Below are positions 23,348 to 26,700 of a DNA stretch of 26,700 nucleotides, piece after piece. Under the pieces are notes generated by a model, which was not told where the DNA came from, did not search any database, and was given only the letters and a program-made list of their open reading frames with translations. Where the stretch lies: the IMG/VR virus record IMGVR_UViG_3300006802_000458, positions 1 to 26,700 of that record; one strand, given 5' to 3'. The translations under genes were made by a program, and so were the position numbers. This DNA comes from a virus. Positions within the stretch are counted from its first letter, which is position 1; every line of letters starts with the position of its first letter.

Positions 23348-23357
23348 TATATTTATG
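23348..23357 (+). promoter_or_regulatory. Late-promoter-like motif, second of two before the sheath unit
   Basis: TATATTTATG contains TATTTATG (23350-23357), 31 bases before the ATG at 23389. The tandem pair precedes the highly expressed sheath gene as another pair precedes the scaffold-capsid pair. Confidence 0.5.
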
Positions 23358-23388
23358 ATATGTATAGGGATTTACAAAAGGATAGGTT

Positions 23389-23649
23389 ATGACAAAAATC
23401 ACCGAACAAGAGCTGACAAACGTTCAGCAATTAAGAAGCGATTTGTATGCGATTATCGTCGCTACAGGAGAACTTCATCTGAATAAAGTAGTTTTAACAC
23501 AACAACTTGCTGAACTGAACGCTCAAATTACATTACAAGAAAAAACCTTTGCAGAATTTCAACAAAAAGAACAGGTTATATACCAACAGTTACAGGAAAA
23601 ATACGGAACCGGTAATATTAATGTCGATACCGGAGAAGTAAGCGAATAA
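23389..23649 (+). CDS. Small coiled-coil protein upstream of the tail sheath
   Basis: This 86-residue helical protein starts behind AAAGGATAGG. The sequence EQELTNVQQLRSDLYAIIVA then TGELHLNKVVLTQQLAELNA and EKTFAEFQQKEQVIYQQLQE forms one or two long helices, and the end KYGTGNINVDTGEVSE is a short glycine-rich terminus that I recall as conserved in similar phage proteins. No T4 equivalent of this gene is known to me. It may be a chaperone or structural helper for sheath or tube assembly. Confidence 0.75.
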   Translation: MTKITEQELTNVQQLRSDLYAIIVATGELHLNKVVLTQQLAELNAQITLQEKTFAEFQQKEQVIYQQLQEKYGTGNINVDTGEVSE

Positions 23650-23672
23650 TATAACCCATTTGGAGAACTCGT

Positions 23673-26003
23673 ATGGCAGAAAGAATTGTGTCACCGGGAG
23701 TTTTCACTAGAGAACGTGATTTGAGTTTCTTGACTCAAGGCATTAGTGAAATCGGCGGTGCGTTTATTGGACCAACACCAAAGGGTCCAGCATTTATCCC
23801 AAGCATTGTTCGTAGTCAACAAGAATACGTGACCCGTTTTGGTGAAGCCGATACGACTCACTACACTGGGTTGACCGTTAAGAATTATCTTCGTGAAGCC
23901 GGTGTTGCAACGGTTGTCCGTGTTCTTGGATTGAGCGGATACGATAACGCAACCACGGTTCCAGCACTAATCTACGCTTCTGGTTCTGAGGGTAACAAAT
24001 TGTTTGCGGTACTACATCCAAGTAGCACCGGAGACAGTATTGATTCTATCTTGATTGCAGGAACAACCAGTAGCTTCAGTCTCGTTGTGTCGTCATCAGG
24101 CGGAACAGACATTAGTGCAAGTGGATTGAGCACAAGTGAAGCCGCAGCTGGATACATCGAAAACTACTTCGGATCTTCTGCAACTACCACCAAAAATTCA
24201 TATATCTACGCAATCTTCCCTGAAGCAATCACGGGATCAGCAGCAATCACCTTGTCTGCGGAAACTTCCAGTACTGCATTGTTCTTCTCGGGATCAGTAT
24301 ATGGTAAATATTCAAATGCATATACTCCTTACATTCAATCACAAACTATTGGTGGAATAAATGTTGATCTCTTCAAAGTTTATACACTAAGTGACGGTAA
24401 TGCTGCAAACAAGGAAATCAAGGTATCATTCTTGAACATGGCACCAAGTACCGATCCAGACTATGATTATGGTACTTTCTCCATGACCGTTCGTCGGTAC
24501 AATGACACCGATACTCGTCAAGAAATTCTTGAACAATATGACAACTTGACTCTTGATCCAGATAGTCCTCAATATATTGCACGAGTTATCGGTAACAGCG
24601 TACCAACAGAAGATACTGTAACTGGTGAAATGTACTATCAAGGTGATTTCCCAAATCGCTCATCATATGTGTATGTCGTTATGGCAGAGGGTCCAATTGC
24701 TGCAGCAGCACTTCCAATGGGCTTCCAACCATATCTTGCACCAGTTGGTATCAGTTCAACAAATGTAGTTGCCGCAAACTACGTAACTTCACGTTGGTTA
24801 GATGGTGCTACCGAAGGATATACCACTGCTTCTATCGATAAGAAATACTATTATGGTTGGGACTTCTCGGAACCACAAGGAACCAACGCGTCATATCTTA
24901 ACGCAATTCCAAAAGATGCGGTTGCTATAGGATCAGCATTCAATCTTGAAGATATTGTTGACGTACCAAACGGTACTACAGCAAAAGCAATCTCACTTTC
25001 TGACGCAGATTCCTTCAATTATCGTAAGTTCTCTGTTGGATTCCAAGGTGGATTTGACGGATTGAATCCCGCACGTGACATCAATATGGGTGCTGATATC
25101 ACAGCAACCAATAGTCAAGGATTTAATCTTTCAAATTCAACAACACCGGGATCAAAGTCATACAAGAAAGCAATACAAGCATTGAGTAACGCTGATCAAT
25201 TTGACTTCAATCTTTTGGTTCTTCCCGGCGTCATTTATGAATACCACTCATATGTAACAAATGAAGCATTAACACTCTGTGAAGATCGTGGTGATTGCTT
25301 CTACATCATGGATGCTACTGGATTGAACGCTACTGTCGCCACCGCAACTGGTAAGGCTGGTGAATTTGATAGTAACTACGCTGCAACGTACTATCCGTGG
25401 TTGAGAGTCATTGACCAAAACACGAACAAGTTGCTCTGGGTTCCACCTTCGGTCATTCTCCCTGAAATCTACGCTTACAACGATAACGTAGCAGCAGAAT
25501 GGTTCGCACCAGCTGGTCTAAACCGCGGTGGCATCTCAGCCGCAGTTGGAGTCAAGGTTCGTCTCCCACAAACCAGCCGGGATACCTTGTATGAAGGTAA
25601 GGTCAATCCAATCGCACAATTCCCCGGTCAAGGCATTTGCGTCTGGGGTCAGAAGACACTACAACGCCGTCCATCAGCATTGGATCGTGTCAATGTTCGT
25701 CGTCTCTTGATCGCAGTGAAGAAGTACATTGCTAGTGTGTCACGTTACCTCGTCTTTGAACAAAATGTGGAAGCAACACGTAATCGCTTCCTCAACATTG
25801 TCAACCCATACTTGGCAAGTGTTCAAGAACGGTCTGGATTGTACGCATTCCGTGTCGTCATGGATGAAACCAATAATACTCCTGATGTCATTGATAGAAA
25901 CATCCTTTACGGACAACTCTATCTACAACCAACGAAGACTGCTGAATTCATCATTCTTGACTTCAACGTTCTTCCAACGGGTGCAACATTCCCAACCGCG
26001 TAA
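23673..26003 (+). CDS. Contractile tail sheath protein (gp18-like)
   Basis: This 776-residue protein forms the sheath whose contraction drives the tube into the host. It starts behind TGGAG (23661-23665). The N-terminus, ERIVSPGVFTRERDLSFLTQ and GGAFIGPTPKGPAFIPSIVR, is the classic sheath start. The C-terminal polymerisation domain contains FEQNVEATRNRFLNIVNPYL and ends near ILDFNVLPTGATFPTA. T4 gp18 is 659 residues; the extra length lies in the middle, where sheath proteins carry variable surface-exposed domains rich in Ser, Thr and Gly. A terminator follows the gene. Identification is secure. Confidence 0.96.
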   Translation: MAERIVSPGVFTRERDLSFLTQGISEIGGAFIGPTPKGPAFIPSIVRSQQEYVTRFGEADTTHYTGLTVKNYLREAGVATVVRVLGLSGYDNATTVPALIYASGSEGNKLFAVLHPSSTGDSIDSILIAGTTSSFSLVVSSSGGTDISASGLSTSEAAAGYIENYFGSSATTTKNSYIYAIFPEAITGSAAITLSAETSSTALFFSGSVYGKYSNAYTPYIQSQTIGGINVDLFKVYTLSDGNAANKEIKVSFLNMAPSTDPDYDYGTFSMTVRRYNDTDTRQEILEQYDNLTLDPDSPQYIARVIGNSVPTEDTVTGEMYYQGDFPNRSSYVYVVMAEGPIAAAALPMGFQPYLAPVGISSTNVVAANYVTSRWLDGATEGYTTASIDKKYYYGWDFSEPQGTNASYLNAIPKDAVAIGSAFNLEDIVDVPNGTTAKAISLSDADSFNYRKFSVGFQGGFDGLNPARDINMGADITATNSQGFNLSNSTTPGSKSYKKAIQALSNADQFDFNLLVLPGVIYEYHSYVTNEALTLCEDRGDCFYIMDATGLNATVATATGKAGEFDSNYAATYYPWLRVIDQNTNKLLWVPPSVILPEIYAYNDNVAAEWFAPAGLNRGGISAAVGVKVRLPQTSRDTLYEGKVNPIAQFPGQGICVWGQKTLQRRPSALDRVNVRRLLIAVKKYIASVSRYLVFEQNVEATRNRFLNIVNPYLASVQERSGLYAFRVVMDETNNTPDVIDRNILYGQLYLQPTKTAEFIILDFNVLPTGATFPTA

Positions 26004-26011
26004 CATAAAAC

Positions 26012-26042
26012 GTGGAGGGGGGCAACTCCCCCTCCACAAATT
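26012..26042 (+). terminator. Terminator-like hairpin after the sheath gene
   Basis: GTGGAGGGGG (26012-26021) pairs with CCCCCTCCAC (26028-26037) over a 6-base loop. The following AAATTT is a poor U-tract, so termination may be partial. A promoter-like motif follows before the tube gene. Confidence 0.75.
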
Positions 26043-26053
26043 TAACTTATCAA

Positions 26054-26063
26054 TATATTTATA
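26054..26063 (+). promoter_or_regulatory. Late-promoter-like motif upstream of the tail tube gene
   Basis: TATATTTATA contains TATTTATA (26056-26063), 26 bases before the ATG at 26090. It lies just after the terminator of the sheath gene, so tube expression would be independent of read-through. Confidence 0.55.
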
Positions 26064-26089
26064 GTTAGATATCCTTTTGGAGATTATAC

Positions 26090-26578
26090 ATGGCAAACCT
26101 AGTAACTGAACAAGAGCTATTCTTCACAGCATTTGAACCAAAGATGAAGAATCGGTTCATCCTCTATATGGATGGCATTCCTTCATATATTGTCAAGAAA
26201 GTCAATCGTCCAAAGTTAACCCAAGACGCAAAGGCACTTGACCACATTAACCTTCAACGATATGTGAAGGGTAAGACAAAGTGGGGTACAATGGGATTGA
26301 CTCTTTACGATCCAATCGTTCCATCAGGCGCACAAGCAGTCATGGAATGGGTCCGGTTACATCACGAATCAGTCACAGGTCGTGACGGCTACCTCGAATT
26401 CTATAAGAAAGATTTAACCCTTAATATTCTTGGCCCAGTGGGTGACAAGGTTGAAGAATGGATTGTTAAGGGCGCACAAATCACGGAAGTTGATTTTGCG
26501 GAAATGGATTGGGGTTCAGATGATCAAGTTGAATTCACCATTACAATCCAGCCGGATTATTGTGTTTTGAATTTTTGA
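26090..26578 (+). CDS. Tail tube protein (gp19-like)
   Basis: This 162-residue protein polymerises into the inner tail tube; T4 gp19 is 163 residues. It starts behind TTTTGGAG. The sequence has KNRFILYMDGIPSYIVKKVN then RPKLTQDAKALDHINLQRYV, and the C-terminal WIVKGAQITEVDFAEMDWGS then DDQVEFTITIQPDYCVLNF, which follow the tube-protein pattern closely. It comes after the sheath as gp19 follows gp18 in T4, and is closed by a strong terminator. Identification is secure. Confidence 0.95.
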   Translation: MANLVTEQELFFTAFEPKMKNRFILYMDGIPSYIVKKVNRPKLTQDAKALDHINLQRYVKGKTKWGTMGLTLYDPIVPSGAQAVMEWVRLHHESVTGRDGYLEFYKKDLTLNILGPVGDKVEEWIVKGAQITEVDFAEMDWGSDDQVEFTITIQPDYCVLNF

Positions 26579-26606
26579 TTCTGTAATAAAACAGTATATA
26601 ATCAAG

Positions 26607-26646
26607 TCCTCCGTGATACCCATACATCGGTGTCACGGAGGATTTT
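26607..26646 (+). terminator. Strong Rho-independent terminator after the tail tube gene
   Basis: TCCTCCGTGATACC (26607-26620) pairs with GGTGTCACGGAGGA (26629-26642) as a 14-bp stem (one T-G wobble) with an 8-base loop, followed by TTTT. It ends the sheath-tube block. Confidence 0.9.
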
Positions 26647-26690
26647 GTCAAATGATATCCTCAATAAAATCATCACATTAGAGGATGTTT

Positions 26691-26700
26691 TGATATTTAT
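26691..26700 (+). promoter_or_regulatory. Late-promoter-like motif at the right edge (truncated)
   Basis: TGATATTTAT ends the window and matches the first ten positions of the recurring motif. It suggests that another late transcription unit begins immediately to the right. The preceding 44 bases hold no gene. Confidence 0.45.

Noticed and set aside
26655-26686. Second hairpin ATCCTC/GAGGAT before the right edge
   Set aside because: Only 6 bp with an 18-base loop and no U-tract; likely chance.
1-26700. tRNA genes, integrase, attachment sites or insertion sequences
   Set aside because: No cloverleaf candidates, recombinase motifs or flanking direct repeats were seen by eye; this looks like a lytic phage core region.

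Overview
The window is one stretch of the virion-structure region of a large T4-like contractile-tailed phage (Caudoviricetes, myovirus morphology). Every convincing gene lies on the + strand. Genes are packed with 4-nt ATGA overlaps or gaps of a few bases, the DNA is AT-rich, and most starts carry GGAG/GAGG-type Shine-Dalgarno sites. Recognisable T4 head and tail counterparts are the large terminase (gp17), portal (gp20), prohead protease (gp21), scaffold (gp22), major capsid protein (gp23), a neck protein, a gp15-like tail-completion protein, the sheath (gp18) and the tube (gp19). The host cannot be named. The Shine-Dalgarno use and small conserved proteins resemble those I recall from aquatic metagenomic T4-like phages, which is an impression from memory and not a search result.

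Layout. 1-105: C-terminal end of an unknown protein. 174-4169: a 1331-codon multidomain gene with a zinc-protease motif, a nucleotidyltransferase/ligase domain, an NMN-adenylyltransferase-like domain, a ParB-like segment and two copies of a C-terminal tag. 4185-7035: a zinc-ribbon protein, a coiled-coil membrane protein and the large terminase. 7108-11305: small accessory genes (EF-hand protein, 37-residue membrane peptide, Ser/Thr/Pro-repeat protein, HNH endonuclease and others). 11316-15263: portal, two unrecognised genes and the prohead protease. 15265-17229: small basic protein, a conserved phage protein, HAD phosphatase, two-helix membrane protein and a ribosomal protein bS21 homologue. 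17354-20087: scaffold and major capsid protein, closed by a terminator. 20165-20809: GIY-YIG homing endonuclease. 20860-23285: neck and tail-completion genes. 23389-26578: small helical protein, sheath and tube, with terminators after the sheath and the tube.

How it works together. Scaffold, protease, portal and capsid build the prohead. The terminase packages DNA through the portal. Neck and completion proteins join head to the tube-and-sheath tail. A recurring AT-rich motif with core TATTTATA precedes most transcription-unit starts and is the best candidate late promoter; it is the reverse complement of the T4 late -10 box TATAAATA. Several accessory proteins start with a short amphipathic segment ending in an L/I-x-E-like site, resembling T4 capsid-targeting sequences, so some may be packaged in the head and injected.

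Most interesting points: the possible polyprotein joining a ligase-like and an NMN-adenylyltransferase-like domain, a C-terminal tag shared with the HAD phosphatase, the bS21 gene next to the capsid genes, the inverted late-promoter-like motif, and an HNH gene whose 3' end overlaps the next gene out of frame.
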